Below the pieces are notes generated by a model. That model was not told where the DNA came from. It saw only the letters and a list, made by a program, of their open reading frames with translations, and searched no databases. From assembly GCF_000970025.1 (NCBI RefSeq), contig NZ_CP009528.1, positions 62,001-126,000 of the forward strand: a DNA stretch of 64,000 nucleotides, read 5' to 3'. Source of the DNA: Methanosarcina barkeri MS. GTDB lineage: Archaea > Halobacteriota > Methanosarcinia > Methanosarcinales > Methanosarcinaceae. The position numbers and the translations under genes are program-made. This document shows positions 27,905-38,456 of the stretch, piece by piece (position 1 is the first letter of the stretch; each line of letters starts with the position of its first letter).

Positions 27905-29014
27905 ATGGCTCTTGAACCAGGAATTTTAGCTGGGTTTCTTGTAATATTTATTGCCGTATTGTTCGGCCCTTTTAAAATAAGAGTTATCGAGGAAAATCTG
28001 GAGGTATTCCTTTTTATCTGTGGAATAGGGGCAATGACCATCTCGGGTTTTGTCACAATTCCAGGTACAGAAACAGGCTGGAGAATGGAAATAATTGAAG
28101 AAGCATTGACTTCGCCGCTTAATGCTTTAAATATTGGCGGTATTCCAATAGGTATATTCCAGATAGTGCTTGTTGTCGGTTTGATTATCTATAAATGGCA
28201 TGAGCCGATTCAAAACGCAATCCGGAAAGTAGCCGCAGCGCTTTCTCTTAAAGTTATGGCTTTTGTTCTTATTGTTGTGCTTGGTCTATTTTCCAGTGTA
28301 ATGTCAGCCATTCTTGCTGCGATCATTCTTGTTGAGGTGGTTAATGCACTGCCTATCTCACGAAAATCCAAGATCGACCTGACAGTTATTGCATGTTTCT
28401 CAATCGGTCTTGGCGCTGCTCTTACTCCCCTTGGTGAACCTCTTTCGACGATCGCTATCTCAAAACTTTCCGGTGCGCCTTACCATGCTGATTTCTATTT
28501 CTTATTTAACATGCTGAGTAAATATATCATTTCAGGCATCTTTGTTTTAGGTATTATTGGAATGTTTTTCCTTGGAAAAGTTGATATGAATGTCCAGACA
28601 AAAGCTGAAGATTATAGCGAGACTTTGAAAGATGTCATAATGAGAGCTGTTAAAGTCTATCTATTTATTATGGCTCTGACATTTCTCGGAGATGGTTTCA
28701 AGCCTATCATAGTTGAGTACTTCATAAAAATACCTTCCATGGTACTTTACTGGGTAAACATGGTCTCTGCTATTCTGGATAACGCTACTCTGGCAGCTGC
28801 TGAAATCGGACCTGCTATGAGTGAACTACAGATAAAGAGCATCCTTATGGGGCTTTTAGTTTCAGGTGGAATGCTGATCCCAGGAAATATCCCGAACATC
28901 ATCTCTGCAGGAAAACTTGGTATAACCAGCAAAGAATGGGCAAGACTTGGATTACCCATGGGCCTTATCATAATGGCTATCTATTTCGTCGTTGTCTTTG
29001 TGCTTGGGATCTAA
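27905..29014 (+). CDS. DUF1646 membrane transporter, paralogue 2
   Basis: 369 residues with the same helices and the same conserved GEPLSTIAISKLSGAPYHADF and PGNIPNIISAGKLGITS motifs as paralogue 1, from which it differs at only a few dozen scattered positions, mostly conservative. The promoter-proximal leader is entirely different, while the last bases, TTAAAGGAGGA before the ATG, are the same. This suggests a recent duplication of the coding region with separate regulation. Confidence 0.85.
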   Translation: MALEPGILAGFLVIFIAVLFGPFKIRVIEENLEVFLFICGIGAMTISGFVTIPGTETGWRMEIIEEALTSPLNALNIGGIPIGIFQIVLVVGLIIYKWHEPIQNAIRKVAAALSLKVMAFVLIVVLGLFSSVMSAILAAIILVEVVNALPISRKSKIDLTVIACFSIGLGAALTPLGEPLSTIAISKLSGAPYHADFYFLFNMLSKYIISGIFVLGIIGMFFLGKVDMNVQTKAEDYSETLKDVIMRAVKVYLFIMALTFLGDGFKPIIVEYFIKIPSMVLYWVNMVSAILDNATLAAAEIGPAMSELQIKSILMGLLVSGGMLIPGNIPNIISAGKLGITSKEWARLGLPMGLIIMAIYFVVVFVLGI

Positions 29015-29956
29015 ACTTAAAATCTGCTCATCATTGTAAATAGGATTAAGTTTCAAGATCCAGTAATTTTATTTTTAAATTTATCACTGGATCTTGAAAT
29101 CGAATCTCGATAATACCCTTTAAACGGCAAGAATTTTAAAGAATCAGTTACACTTTTATTATATTTAATATGAAAGTACAGAACAAAACTGGCTCACAAT
29201 GCTCTTTTTTAATTTTTGCTTACTAACATCTAAGCCTTCAACAACAATTCACTGCATCAGTTTAACGATGGTTTGAAAAACCATAGTTAGGACAACTTTA
29301 CTACCCGAGGTAATGACTAGATCAATAGTCAAAAAAGGGTAAAGTAGAGTACTTTCATTTCTTTTTGCCTGTTATTCGAAGAATATCATGTCCGTTTAGC
29401 ATGAAAGTGCTTTCAAGTACTTTCATATTTTTGTGCCTGCAATTTAGAATAATTTCATGTGCGTTTTATTCAAATTATTATTTCTCTAAACACCATCCAT
29501 ATTTCATTAGGCATTTTTCTATAATTGTTACCAGATAGATTCCGAAATCCCCTGGTTGGAATGACAACTGGAGTAAACTTCTCCAGAGTCTGATTATTGT
29601 TTCCTTCTTACTTTTTCTGCTGACTTTATTAAAGGAAATTAGCCTTGACAACTTGCTTATAATCCTTGTATATGGTTTGCAATGTTGATTGCGAAGTAAA
29701 GAAACACTTTCTTCAAGCTTGAATATCAATTTTCATACAAAGTAATCTGTAGAGTAAGCTTGATTTTTTTCAGCTTCAAGGACGTTAAATCGAGTATGAA
29801 CGGAATAAATATATTATTGAATGGTGTATTATAGGTTAATATATAATAAAGCAGGTCATTTTAATGACCATATATTCGAGGCTTTGTAATATTTTCCTAC
29901 ATATAAGTCTCCCCAGGCAATCAATAATCTAAAAATTACCAGAGGAGGAAAAAGTA
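29015..29956. other. 0.94-kb gap between DUF1646 paralogues 2 and 3
   Basis: Contains two diverged ~60-bp direct copies around 29340-29400 and 29405-29470 (AGTACTTTCAT-TTTTTG-GCCTG ... ATCATGT-CGTTT). A minus-strand frame at 29478-29729 (83 codons from TTG, rich in Lys/Ser/Leu) has no known family and weak start signals. I do not annotate it as a gene. Confidence 0.45.
29854..29869 (+). promoter_or_regulatory. Palindrome at predicted start of DUF1646 gene 3
   Basis: GGTCATTTTAATGACC is a perfect 16-bp palindrome. It begins just after a TATA-like ATATATAATAAA at ~29839-29850, so it should lie at or near the transcription start. Operator function is inferred. Confidence 0.45.
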
Positions 29957-31069
29957 ATGGCTCTTGACCTAGGAGTTTTAATTGGATTTCTTGTGATATT
30001 CCTGGCCGTATTGCTAGGGCCTTTTAAAATACATGTTATTGAAGAGAATCTGGAAGTATTTCTTTTCATATGCGGAGTGCTTGCAATGTCCCTATCAGGT
30101 TTTGCTAAGATTCCGGGTGTAGAGACGGGATGGAATTTGAAGATAATCGAAGAGGCAGTAACTGCACCGCTGCATGTTGGGGATATATTCGGCATTCCAA
30201 TAGGCATATTCCAGATAGTGCTTGTCGTCGGCTTGATTATTTATAAATGGCATGCCCCGATTCACAAGGCAATCAGAAAGTTGACTGACATGCTTTCAGT
30301 CAGGATTCTGGCCTTTATTCTGATTGTCGTCCTTGGATTTACTTCAAGCGTGATGTCAGCTATTCTTGCAGCAATTATTCTCGTTGAGGTGGTTAATGCG
30401 ATGCCTCTCTCACGAAAATCCAAGATAGACCTGACAATTATTGCATGTTTTTCAATTGGACTTGGAGCTGCGCTTACTCCCCTTGGTGAACCTCTTTCGA
30501 CAGTCGCGGTCTCAAAATTATCCGGTGCACCTTACCATGCCGATTTCACGTTCTTATTTAATATGCTAGGAAAATATATAATTCCAGGTATCCTTGCTTA
30601 TGGTATCGTTGGAATGTTTTTTCTTGGAAAAGCCGATACAAAAGAGCATGAAATGGAAGTTGCAGACTATAACGAGACTGTAAAAGATGTTGTAATGAGG
30701 GCTGTCAAGGTTTATGTGTTTATTGCAGCACTCGTATTGCTCGGAGAAGGGTTCAAACCTATCATTTTCGAGTACTTTATTCAGGTTCCGTCTATGGCTC
30801 TCTACTGGATTAACATGGTTTCTGCTGTCCTTGATAATGCCACTCTCGCAGCTGCTGAGATAGGGCCTGTCCTCAGCGAATTCCAGATAAAAAGTGTACT
30901 AATGGGACTTTTAATATCAGGTGGAATGTTGATCCCAGGAAATATCCCGAATATCATCTCTGCGAGCAAATTGGGTATAACCAGTAAGGAATGGGCAAGG
31001 CTTGGATTACCTCTTGGACTTGTCTCGATGATCGTATATTTCATTTTGCTGTTCGTACTCGGTATTTGA
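29957..31069 (+). CDS. DUF1646 membrane transporter, paralogue 3
   Basis: 370 residues, more diverged than paralogues 1 and 2 (N-terminal LDLGVLIGFLVIFLAVLLGPFKIHVIEENLEVF; loop ADTKEHEMEVADYNE) but with all core motifs kept: GAALTPLGEPLSTVAVSKLSGAPYHADF, LDNATLAAAEIGP and PGNIPNIISASKLGITS. It is therefore probably functional with similar substrate. The ATG follows GAGGAGG. The gene is preceded by a palindromic promoter-proximal element not shared with the other two. Confidence 0.85.
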   Translation: MALDLGVLIGFLVIFLAVLLGPFKIHVIEENLEVFLFICGVLAMSLSGFAKIPGVETGWNLKIIEEAVTAPLHVGDIFGIPIGIFQIVLVVGLIIYKWHAPIHKAIRKLTDMLSVRILAFILIVVLGFTSSVMSAILAAIILVEVVNAMPLSRKSKIDLTIIACFSIGLGAALTPLGEPLSTVAVSKLSGAPYHADFTFLFNMLGKYIIPGILAYGIVGMFFLGKADTKEHEMEVADYNETVKDVVMRAVKVYVFIAALVLLGEGFKPIIFEYFIQVPSMALYWINMVSAVLDNATLAAAEIGPVLSEFQIKSVLMGLLISGGMLIPGNIPNIISASKLGITSKEWARLGLPLGLVSMIVYFILLFVLGI

Positions 31070-31709
31070 TAGTAAAATGTTCGCGTTTAACCGACAGTTT
31101 TACCTGGTACAGCAGTTTAACTTAGTCACAGTCTCAAACGAATAAAAAAAACCTTAAGGACGTACTAAGAGATTTATTTAAGCCGAATCTAAAAAATAAA
31201 CCTGAAATGTAACTTAAATCACGAAGTGGAGAGCAAAATCACTAAGATTTCAGCACTCTTTAGAACAACACAACTCTAAAATATGTGATTATTCAAATAT
31301 TCACATACTTATTCCAGTATGCATGGATTAACTTATTCCAGTATACATGGATTATGTGTTATCTCTAAAAGTAACTAAATTTTTATAGTCAGTAAACTTT
31401 ACATTGAATTTGAAGAAAATACTTTTTGCTCTTCACTATTTTAATTAAATAACTCAAGATTATGGTTAATTTTGTTTATTATGTTTTGTCGAAATTGAAT
31501 TCTATTGTTTTTCTGTTTCTTTTTACGTTATTAACTCAATTTGAAGAGGATACACTCGTACTACTTTTTTCGATTCCTCAAATAAACAAGTTTTTATTTA
31601 TGTTAAGTTACTTCCTTCAATCAGGACTTTAATTCTATCTAGTGTATTCTAATATATTTATTCTGGAAATTACCATCTGGAGTTTACTTATTAAGTTAGG
31701 AGGAAAACA
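31070..31709. other. Intergenic upstream of RuBisCO gene
   Basis: No gene seen. A 24-bp direct repeat (ACTTATTCCAGTATRCATGGATTA, R = G or A) occurs twice at ~31307-31354. A TATA-like AATATATTTA at 31651-31660 would place the rbcL start ~30 bases before the gene's GGAGG. Confidence 0.5.
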
Positions 31710-32996
31710 ATGCGAAGGGATTATATAGACACGGGCTACAGCCCAAAAGATACCGATTTTATCTGTGAATTCCATATCGAACCGTCAGCAGGAGTGAATT
31801 TTGAAGAAGCTGCAACTCATATGGCAGGGGAAAGCTCCATAGATTCCTGGACTGAAATTGCCACGCTTAGTCCCGAACTTGCAGCCAGGCTAAAGCCACA
31901 TGTTTTTTACGTGGACGAGGACGCACAGACTGTAAGGGTAGCTTATTCGGAAGAGCTCTTTGAACTTTATTCGGTCCCGCAGGTACTCAGCGCAGTTGCA
32001 GGAAATATCTTGAGTATGAAAATTGTTGACAATCTCAGACTCCAGGATATAGCTTTCCCGAAGTCAATGCTTCGAGAATTCAAAGGTCCTGGATTCGGGT
32101 TGCCAGGAATCAGGAAACTTACAGGTGTGCAGGACAGGCCTCTCATAGGAACTATTGTCAAGCCGAAAGTTGGATTAACTTCCGAAAAACATGCTGAAGT
32201 GGCTTACAATTCCTTTGCAGGCGGTTGCGACCTTGTTAAAGATGATGAGAACCTTACGGATCAGAAATTTAACAAATTTGAAAAAAGAGCTGAACTTACC
32301 CTGAAGCTTGCAGAAAAGGCAGAATCTGAAACCGGAGAGCGTAAAATGTATCTCTGTAATATCACTGCTCCTACCTGTAAGGAAATGATCCGTCGCATGA
32401 ATATCCTTAAAGACCTGGGTGCCAGCTATGCGATGATCGACATCGTACCTGTAGGTTGGACTGCACTTCAGACCCTGAGGGAAGAAGCAGGCGATGCAGG
32501 ATTAGCTCTCCACGCCCACCGATGCATGCATTCAGCCTATACCCGGAACCCACGCCATGGGATAAGCATGCTTGTAGTTGCCAAGCTCTGCAGGCTGATC
32601 GGGCTTGACCAGCTTCACATAGGTACGGTTGTCGGGAAGATGCACGGAGAAAAACACGAGGTTCTGTCTCTCCGTGACGAATGTGTTCTAGATAATGTGC
32701 CTGCAGATGAAAGCCAGCACGTCCTTGCCCAGGACTGGGGAGGGTTGAAGCCCATGTTCCCAGTTGCTTCCGGAGGGCTTGCCCCTACTATGATTCCTGA
32801 CCTGTACACTATCTTCGGAAGGGATGTTATTATGCAATTCGGTGGTGGTATTCACGCTCATCCAATGGGTACTGCAGCCGGAGCCACTGCTTGCAGGCAG
32901 GCACTCGAAGCATCTCTTGAAGGAGTTAGCTTGCAGGAATATGCGAAAAACCACAGAGAACTTGAAGCCGCCATCAATAAGTGGCTGAAGAAATAA
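31710..32996 (+). CDS. rbcL: Ribulose-bisphosphate carboxylase, form III large subunit
   Basis: 428 residues, the archaeal form III length. In methanogens it works with AMP phosphorylase and ribose-1,5-bisphosphate isomerase in nucleoside recycling rather than a Calvin cycle; those two genes are not in this window. Active-site residues are present: Lys151 in GTIVKPKVG, the carbamylated Lys177 with Asp179 and Glu180 in GGCDLVKDDEN, His in HRCMHS, Lys in GKMHGEK, and phosphate loops GGLAP and FGGGIHAHP. GGAGG precedes the ATG. It stands alone, 50 bp upstream of the sua5 gene. Confidence 0.96.
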   Translation: MRRDYIDTGYSPKDTDFICEFHIEPSAGVNFEEAATHMAGESSIDSWTEIATLSPELAARLKPHVFYVDEDAQTVRVAYSEELFELYSVPQVLSAVAGNILSMKIVDNLRLQDIAFPKSMLREFKGPGFGLPGIRKLTGVQDRPLIGTIVKPKVGLTSEKHAEVAYNSFAGGCDLVKDDENLTDQKFNKFEKRAELTLKLAEKAESETGERKMYLCNITAPTCKEMIRRMNILKDLGASYAMIDIVPVGWTALQTLREEAGDAGLALHAHRCMHSAYTRNPRHGISMLVVAKLCRLIGLDQLHIGTVVGKMHGEKHEVLSLRDECVLDNVPADESQHVLAQDWGGLKPMFPVASGGLAPTMIPDLYTIFGRDVIMQFGGGIHAHPMGTAAGATACRQALEASLEGVSLQEYAKNHRELEAAINKWLKK

Positions 32997-33045
32997 GCCA
33001 GAGAACTAGCTACAGAAAATTCTAATCGAAAAGGAGTTTACCCCT

Positions 33046-34149
33046 GTGCAGGCAGAAAACGGAAGTAAAGTAAATACTCTGGTTTTTCGGGTTTCCGAAG
33101 AAAATTTTGATTCCGTCCTTGAAAGAGCGTCAGCGATTATCAAGCGTGGTGGGACTGTAGCTTTTCCCACTGAAACAGTCTACGGTCTTGGAGCTGACGG
33201 CTTGAACCCCGAGGCAGTCCTGAAGATTTTTGAGGCAAAAAAGCGCCCTCCGGGAAATCCCCTTAGCCTGCTTGTCCACTCAAAGGAAGATGTTGAGAGA
33301 GTGACAAAAAATATCCCGGAAAGCGCTTTCAAGCTAATGGATGCTTTCTGGCCTGGCCCTCTTACGATTATCCTGGAGAAAAACGACATTGTTCCCGACA
33401 TTACTTCAGGAAAACTAAAATCAATAGGAGTCCGAATGCCTGACCACAGCGTTCCTCTGGAATTAATAAAGAGAGCAGGCACTCCTCTTGCTGCTCCCAG
33501 TGCCAACCTGTCAGGAAAGCCCAGTCCAAGCCTTGCAGCCCATGTCATCTCGGATCTTGCAGGTAGGATTGATGCAATTCTTGACGGAGGGGAGGCTGCC
33601 ATAGGGCTTGAGTCAACTGTAATTGATATGACTGTTGAGCCACCTGTTGTGCTCAGGCCTGGGGCCGTAAGTCTCGAAGAGCTTGAAAGTATTATAGGAA
33701 AGGTTAGATCCGGATACAAAAGCGGTGAAGCTGGGGATAAATCGGATCTGCCGGAAAAGAAGGCAGGTCAGAAATATGGGCATTATATCCCTGATACAAA
33801 GGTTGTGCTTGTCGAAGGAGAAGGTAAATCGGTTTCGGGTCAGCTTGTCAAATTACTTGAAAGTTACATAATCGAAGGGCAGAAAGTTGGGCTTCTTCTC
33901 AGTGAGGAAACCAGTAAGGAAACTGCACCTGTCCTTGCTTTAAAAAATCTGGGCCCAGATGAGTGCTTTTTGCTGGGGTCCAGGTCAGAGCCGGACGTGG
34001 CTGCCAGGAAACTCTTTGAAGGACTCAGAACGCTTGATAAGAACGGGCTGGATGTAATCGTGGCTGATGGGTCCTTCAGCCGTTCTGGGCTTGGGGAAGC
34101 TCTCATCAACCGACTGAGGGAAGCGTCCTCAATAAAGATTGTTGCTTAA
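33046..34149 (+). CDS. sua5: L-threonylcarbamoyladenylate synthase (Sua5)
   Basis: 367 residues from a GTG with AAAGGAG upstream. It makes the TC-AMP precursor of t6A37 in ANN-decoding tRNAs. The YrdC domain (~15-200) has KRGGTVAFPTETVYGLGAD, KKRPPGNPLSLLV and SIGVRMPDHSVPLELI, followed by AAPSANLSGKPSPS. A linker with YGHYIPDTKVVLV leads to the C-terminal Sua5 domain (~250-367). Two-domain Sua5 is normal for archaea. It is 50 bp downstream of rbcL and might share its transcript. Confidence 0.95.
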   Translation: MQAENGSKVNTLVFRVSEENFDSVLERASAIIKRGGTVAFPTETVYGLGADGLNPEAVLKIFEAKKRPPGNPLSLLVHSKEDVERVTKNIPESAFKLMDAFWPGPLTIILEKNDIVPDITSGKLKSIGVRMPDHSVPLELIKRAGTPLAAPSANLSGKPSPSLAAHVISDLAGRIDAILDGGEAAIGLESTVIDMTVEPPVVLRPGAVSLEELESIIGKVRSGYKSGEAGDKSDLPEKKAGQKYGHYIPDTKVVLVEGEGKSVSGQLVKLLESYIIEGQKVGLLLSEETSKETAPVLALKNLGPDECFLLGSRSEPDVAARKLFEGLRTLDKNGLDVIVADGSFSRSGLGEALINRLREASSIKIVA

Positions 34150-34150
34150 G

Positions 34151-34332
34151 CTCAATTACAATACAGTGTTAATCTCAATTGCAATATAGCGTTTAAGCTC
34201 GATTACGATGTAGTGTTTAATCTCAATTGTAATACAGTGTTTAATCTCAATTGTAATACAGTGTTTAATCTCAATTGTAATACAGTGTTTAATCTCAATT
34301 GTAATACAATGTTTAATCTCAATTGTGATGCA
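34151..34332. repeat. 24-bp tandem repeat, about 7.5 copies
   Basis: Unit GTGTTTAATCTCAATTGTAATACA; the middle copies are identical, the end copies diverged. It begins directly after the sua5 stop codon. Confidence 0.93.
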
Positions 34333-34370
34333 AAATTGAATATCTAGTTAGTGTTTGAGAGGGAAGAACT

Positions 34371-34604
34371 TTGAACGCCGAGAAAAAGGAAAATCTGGAA
34401 AAAAAGCGGGCTTACAAAAAAGTCGTAGATCAGAATAAAAAAATAAACAAGATTAATCTTGTAGTTCTGGCTGTGGGCCTACTTTTAACAGTTCTGGGCA
34501 TGGAGAAAGTAGGGAGCTATCTTCTCTGGGTAGGTATTTTTGTCCTTTTTATAACTTCAATTTCAAGTATTTTCGCATCTGGATCTCTTCGCAAGCAGAG
34601 GTAA
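34371..34604 (+). CDS. Small membrane protein before PolD large subunit
   Basis: 77 residues from a TTG with GGAAG upstream. A very basic, Lys/Glu-rich N-terminus (~1-29) is followed by two transmembrane segments (LVVLAVGLLLTVLGM, ~31-45; YLLWVGIFVLFITSISSIF, ~50-68) and a basic tail. It is 32 bp upstream of polC and may be co-transcribed, though no link to replication is implied. I do not recognise the family. Confidence 0.7.
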   Translation: MNAEKKENLEKKRAYKKVVDQNKKINKINLVVLAVGLLLTVLGMEKVGSYLLWVGIFVLFITSISSIFASGSLRKQR

Positions 34605-34636
34605 TACCAATTTTTCTTTTTTAAAGGGGCTTTTTA

Positions 34637-37600
34637 ATGGGTGAAACAATTGCAAGTAAGGAAATGCACGAATATTTTGACGAACTCGAAGCAAGGCTCA
34701 AAGAGGCTATTAAGATTGCAAATACGGCTCGAGCTCGTGGAGGTGACCCAAAGCCCGTTGTAGAAATTCCTCTTGCCAAAGATCTTGCGGATAGGGTTGA
34801 GAACCTTATAGGAGTAGAAGGAGTAGCTGCAAAGATTCGGGCGCTTGAAGAAAAAATGTCAAGAGAAGAATGTGCTCTCGAAATAGGGCGTCAGGTCGCA
34901 GAAGGAGAAGTGGGAAACTTCGCAACAAAAAAGGATGCAGTTGAAGCTGCAATCCGGGTTTCCATGGCCGTCATTACAGAAGGAGTGGTTGCGGCCCCGA
35001 TTGAAGGGATTAATAAGGTCGAACTGGGAAAGAACGACGATGGTTCCGAGTATATCCGAATTTTTTATTCCGGGCCTATCCGAAGTGCAGGTGGAACAGC
35101 CCAGGCTCTTTCTGTGCTCGTTGGCGATTACGTAAGGCGTGGGATAGGAATTGACCGCTATAAGCCAAGGCCTGAGGAAGTAGAGCGTTATGTAGAAGAG
35201 GTCGTTCTTTATAAAAGAGTCGCAAGCTTGCAGTATATGCCCTCGGAAGACGAGATCCGCCTGATAGTCAAGAATTGCCCTGTCTGTATTGACGGAGACC
35301 CAACCGAAGAAGCTGAGGTTGAGGGGCATAGGGATCTCGAAAGGATTGGGACAAACCGTATCAGAGGGGGAATGTGCCTTGTACTTGCCGAAGGGCTCGC
35401 CCTTAAAGCCCCCAAAGTCAAGAAACACGTTAATAAATTGCATATGGACGGATGGGACTGGCTGGATATCCTCATAGGAGGTGCAAAAACCGGAGGCGAT
35501 GAAGAAGATGAGAAGAAAAATAAGATCAAGCCGAAGGATAAGTACATAAGAGACCTGATTGCAGGCAGGCCGGTTTTCTCCCATCCTTCAAGGCCAGGAG
35601 GGTTCAGGCTCCGCTACGGGCGGTCCAGAAATACTTCTTTTGCGGCTGCCGGGATCAATCCGTCTACTATGGTTCTGCTTGATGATTTTATTACTAATGG
35701 GACTCAGCTCAAGGTTGAAAGGCCTGGAAAGGCTGCAGCTATGTCTGCTGTAGACTCAATTGAAGGGCCAACCGTGCGCCTTTATTCCGGAGACCTTGTT
35801 CGTATAGATGATATAAAGGAAGCTTATGAGCTTCGCCCGCAGGTCGAGGTAATAGTAGATATTGGAGAGATCCTGATTAATTATGGGGATTTCCTGGAAA
35901 ACAACCATCCTCTCATGCCTTCGCCTTACGTTTTTGAATGGTGGCGTTACGACTATGAAGCAGCTTGTTCTGAGAAGATACCTGAAGACGAGTTGAAAGA
36001 TCCTTCGTCGGTTCTGGCTCTCAGGCTTGCGGAGGAATACGATGTCCCTCTACATCCGAAGTTTACGTATTTATGGCATGACATAAATCGAACTGAATTT
36101 GAGGCTTTAAGGGAATTCGTGATCGAGAAAGGAAATTTCTCGGTTGAAGACGAAATTCTCAGGTTGCCCCTGAAAGCCTGTATGGAGAATGGTGTCAAAC
36201 TCATACTTGAAAAACTCCTTGTACTTCACAGGGTAAAAGCTGGCACAATCCTGATTAAAGAAGCTCTTCCTTTTATTCTCTGTCTTGGGCTTGACTGCCA
36301 TCTGAAAGAGAAAGCCCAGATGCCTGATACCGATAACATGGTAAATGCTGCGGCTCTTTTAAGTGGATTTAAAGTTCTTCCGAGGGCTCCCTCGAGAATA
36401 GGAGCAAGGATGGGAAGACCGGAAAAATCTAACCTGAGAAAGATGTCTCCTGCAGCTCAGGTTCTTTTTCCTATAGGTAATGCTGGAGGACTTACGCGGA
36501 ATCTTGTAGCCGCTTCAAATTATTCGGCCTCCATGAATGGGAAAATAGGCGAAATTGAAGTGGAGATGGGAATCAGAGAGTGTCCTGCCTGTGGGAAAGA
36601 GACTTATTTCTGGCGCTGTGATTGCGGAGAGTATACCCGTCCCAAACTCTTCTGTCCTCGCTGTAAAATTGAGGTTCGAAACTCTGAGACCTGCCCTAAA
36701 TGCGGTAGAAAGCTAACTTCTGTTGCAAATGTCAAACTGGATTTCCGTTCTATATACAAGCAGGCTTTTGAGAATGTAGGGGAAAGAGAGAAAATGGACC
36801 TCATTAAAGGTGTAAAACGGCTCATGAACGGGCAGATGACCCCCGAACCCCTGGAAAAGGGAATCTTGAGGGCAAAACATGATGTCTATATTTTTAAGGA
36901 TGGGACTGTCCGCTATGATATGTCAGATATCCCTCTTACACATATCAGGGCTGATGAAATCGGAATAACCGCAGCTAAACTCCGGGAACTCGGTTATGTG
37001 GAAGACATTTACGGAAATCCCCTCGAAAGAGATGATCAAATCGTCTGCCTGAAGGTTCAGGATCTTGTGATTTCTTATGACGGGGGCGGGTATATGCTGC
37101 GTACCGCACAATATGTGGATGACCTGCTTGTGAAATATTATGGAGTTGAACCCTATTACAATGCCAAAACAATTCAGGATCTTGTAGGCGTACTGCTCAT
37201 AGGGCTTGCTCCACATACCTCCGCAGGCGTACTGGGGCGTTTAATAGGATTTACGAGAGCTTCAGTCGGCTATGCTCATCCCTTTTTTCACGCTTCAAAA
37301 CGCAGGAACTGTGATGGAGACGAAGATTGCATAATGTTACTCATGGATGGAATCCTTAATTTCTCAAGGGCTTATCTCCCAGAGAAAAGAGGTGGGAAAA
37401 TGGATGCTCCTCTTGTACTTACTACGAGAATCGATCCTAAAGAAGTGGATAAGGAGGCACATAATATAGATGTGCCTGCAAGATACCCTCTGGAGTTTTA
37501 CAGGGCTACTCAGGAGATCAAAAATCCTACAGAGCTTGAAGGTATTATGGATCTGGTGAGTAGTCGACTTGGAACTCCGGAACAATACGAGCATTTTATG

Positions 37601-38077
37601 TTCACACATGATACTTCTGATATTGCTGCAGGTCCTCTCAATTCTTCGTATAAGACTCTTGGGAGCATGATAGAAAAAATGGAGGCTCAACTTTCACTTG
37701 CTAACAAAATAAGGGCAGTAGATGCTCCTGATGTAGCTGAAAGAGTGCTCAAGTCTCATTTCCTTCCTGATCTGCTAGGAAATCTCCGTGCCTTTTCTAG
37801 GCAGCGGATGCGCTGTATAAAGTGTGGAGCAAAGTTCAGGCGCCCTCCGTTAACTGGAGTCTGCCCTAAGTGCGGAGGTAATGTAGTACTGACCGTACAC
37901 GAGGGAGCTGTTCGTAAATATCTTGAAATCTCAAAAGAAATTGGGGAACGGTACGGAGTTTCTAGCTATACCCAACAGAGAATTGAACTTTTGGATAAAG
38001 ATATATGTTCTCTATTCGAAAATCACAGGGTTAAACAACTGGGACTTTCAGATTTCATGTCTGGATCTGCGCGCTGA
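34637..38077 (+). CDS. polC: DNA polymerase D large subunit (DP2)
   Basis: 1146 residues, normal length with no intein. This is the catalytic subunit of the archaeal replicative polymerase D, working with the exonuclease subunit DP1 (not in this window) and PCNA. Visible features are [23 protein letters not shown] near residue 150, GRPEKS, the Cys-rich zinc module [15 protein letters not shown] ... [18 protein letters not shown] at ~655-695, [15 protein letters not shown] with the catalytic acidic residues at ~895-910, and a C-terminal zinc ribbon [22 protein letters not shown] at ~1058-1080. The ATG follows AAAGGGG. Confidence 0.97.
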   Translation: MGETIASKEMHEYFDELEARLKEAIKIANTARARGGDPKPVVEIPLAKDLADRVENLIGVEGVAAKIRALEEKMSREECALEIGRQVAEGEVGNFATKKDAVEAAIRVSMAVITEGVVAAPIEGINKVELGKNDDGSEYIRIFYSGPIRSAGGTAQALSVLVGDYVRRGIGIDRYKPRPEEVERYVEEVVLYKRVASLQYMPSEDEIRLIVKNCPVCIDGDPTEEAEVEGHRDLERIGTNRIRGGMCLVLAEGLALKAPKVKKHVNKLHMDGWDWLDILIGGAKTGGDEEDEKKNKIKPKDKYIRDLIAGRPVFSHPSRPGGFRLRYGRSRNTSFAAAGINPSTMVLLDDFITNGTQLKVERPGKAAAMSAVDSIEGPTVRLYSGDLVRIDDIKEAYELRPQVEVIVDIGEILINYGDFLENNHPLMPSPYVFEWWRYDYEAACSEKIPEDELKDPSSVLALRLAEEYDVPLHPKFTYLWHDINRTEFEALREFVIEKGNFSVEDEILRLPLKACMENGVKLILEKLLVLHRVKAGTILIKEALPFILCLGLDCHLKEKAQMPDTDNMVNAAALLSGFKVLPRAPSRIGARMGRPEKSNLRKMSPAAQVLFPIGNAGGLTRNLVAASNYSASMNGKIGEIEVEMGIRECPACGKETYFWRCDCGEYTRPKLFCPRCKIEVRNSETCPKCGRKLTSVANVKLDFRSIYKQAFENVGEREKMDLIKGVKRLMNGQMTPEPLEKGILRAKHDVYIFKDGTVRYDMSDIPLTHIRADEIGITAAKLRELGYVEDIYGNPLERDDQIVCLKVQDLVISYDGGGYMLRTAQYVDDLLVKYYGVEPYYNAKTIQDLVGVLLIGLAPHTSAGVLGRLIGFTRASVGYAHPFFHASKRRNCDGDEDCIMLLMDGILNFSRAYLPEKRGGKMDAPLVLTTRIDPKEVDKEAHNIDVPARYPLEFYRATQEIKNPTELEGIMDLVSSRLGTPEQYEHFMFTHDTSDIAAGPLNSSYKTLGSMIEKMEAQLSLANKIRAVDAPDVAERVLKSHFLPDLLGNLRAFSRQRMRCIKCGAKFRRPPLTGVCPKCGGNVVLTVHEGAVRKYLEISKEIGERYGVSSYTQQRIELLDKDICSLFENHRVKQLGLSDFMSGSAR

Positions 38078-38456
38078 GGAGGAATGGCACGAGATATTAA
38101 AATTTAAAATAAATTATTCTGGTTGTCTGAAAGGAGGCAGGGCAGTTTGAGAGCCCTAAAACACAGAAGTATTTATTAACCAGATCTCTTATTATTAACC
38201 AGATCTCTTATTTTACTGCAAACAGTCCTATCCTCCTTTCGAAAAGAGATTCTTTTCAAGTTTTGACTGTTTCTTATAGGGAAAAATCTACTCTCTTAAA
38301 GTTTATTATTTTTCTATATATTTTTCACGTATTTATATAATTATAGGCCTATTTATATACTATCTGTTTGATTATCTGTATCTTCTACATAATCATTTTT
38401 TTAATAATTTCCACCTTTTTTTACTCAGATTAAGGCTGGGTTTGATATAACCTGGT
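38078..38456. other. Convergent intergenic after polC
   Basis: No gene is seen. A short duplication, TTATTAACCAGATCTCTTAT, occurs twice at 38173-38213. T-rich tracts on both strands (~38270-38420) could terminate both converging genes. Confidence 0.45.

Noticed and set aside
29478-29729. 83-codon minus-strand frame between DUF1646 genes
   Set aside because: TTG start without Shine-Dalgarno and no recognisable family; could be tested by homology search but not supported here.
24150-29956. Sodium riboswitch of the bacterial DUF1646-motif class in the leaders
   Set aside because: I cannot match the known consensus by eye and the three leaders differ; a covariance-model search would be decisive.
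34151-34332. 24-bp repeats as a CRISPR array
   Set aside because: Units are head-to-tail with no unique spacers and no cas genes nearby; the same holds for the other arrays in the window.
34637-38077. Intein in PolD large subunit
   Set aside because: The length of 1146 residues and uninterrupted conserved blocks match intein-less proteins; no splicing motifs seen.
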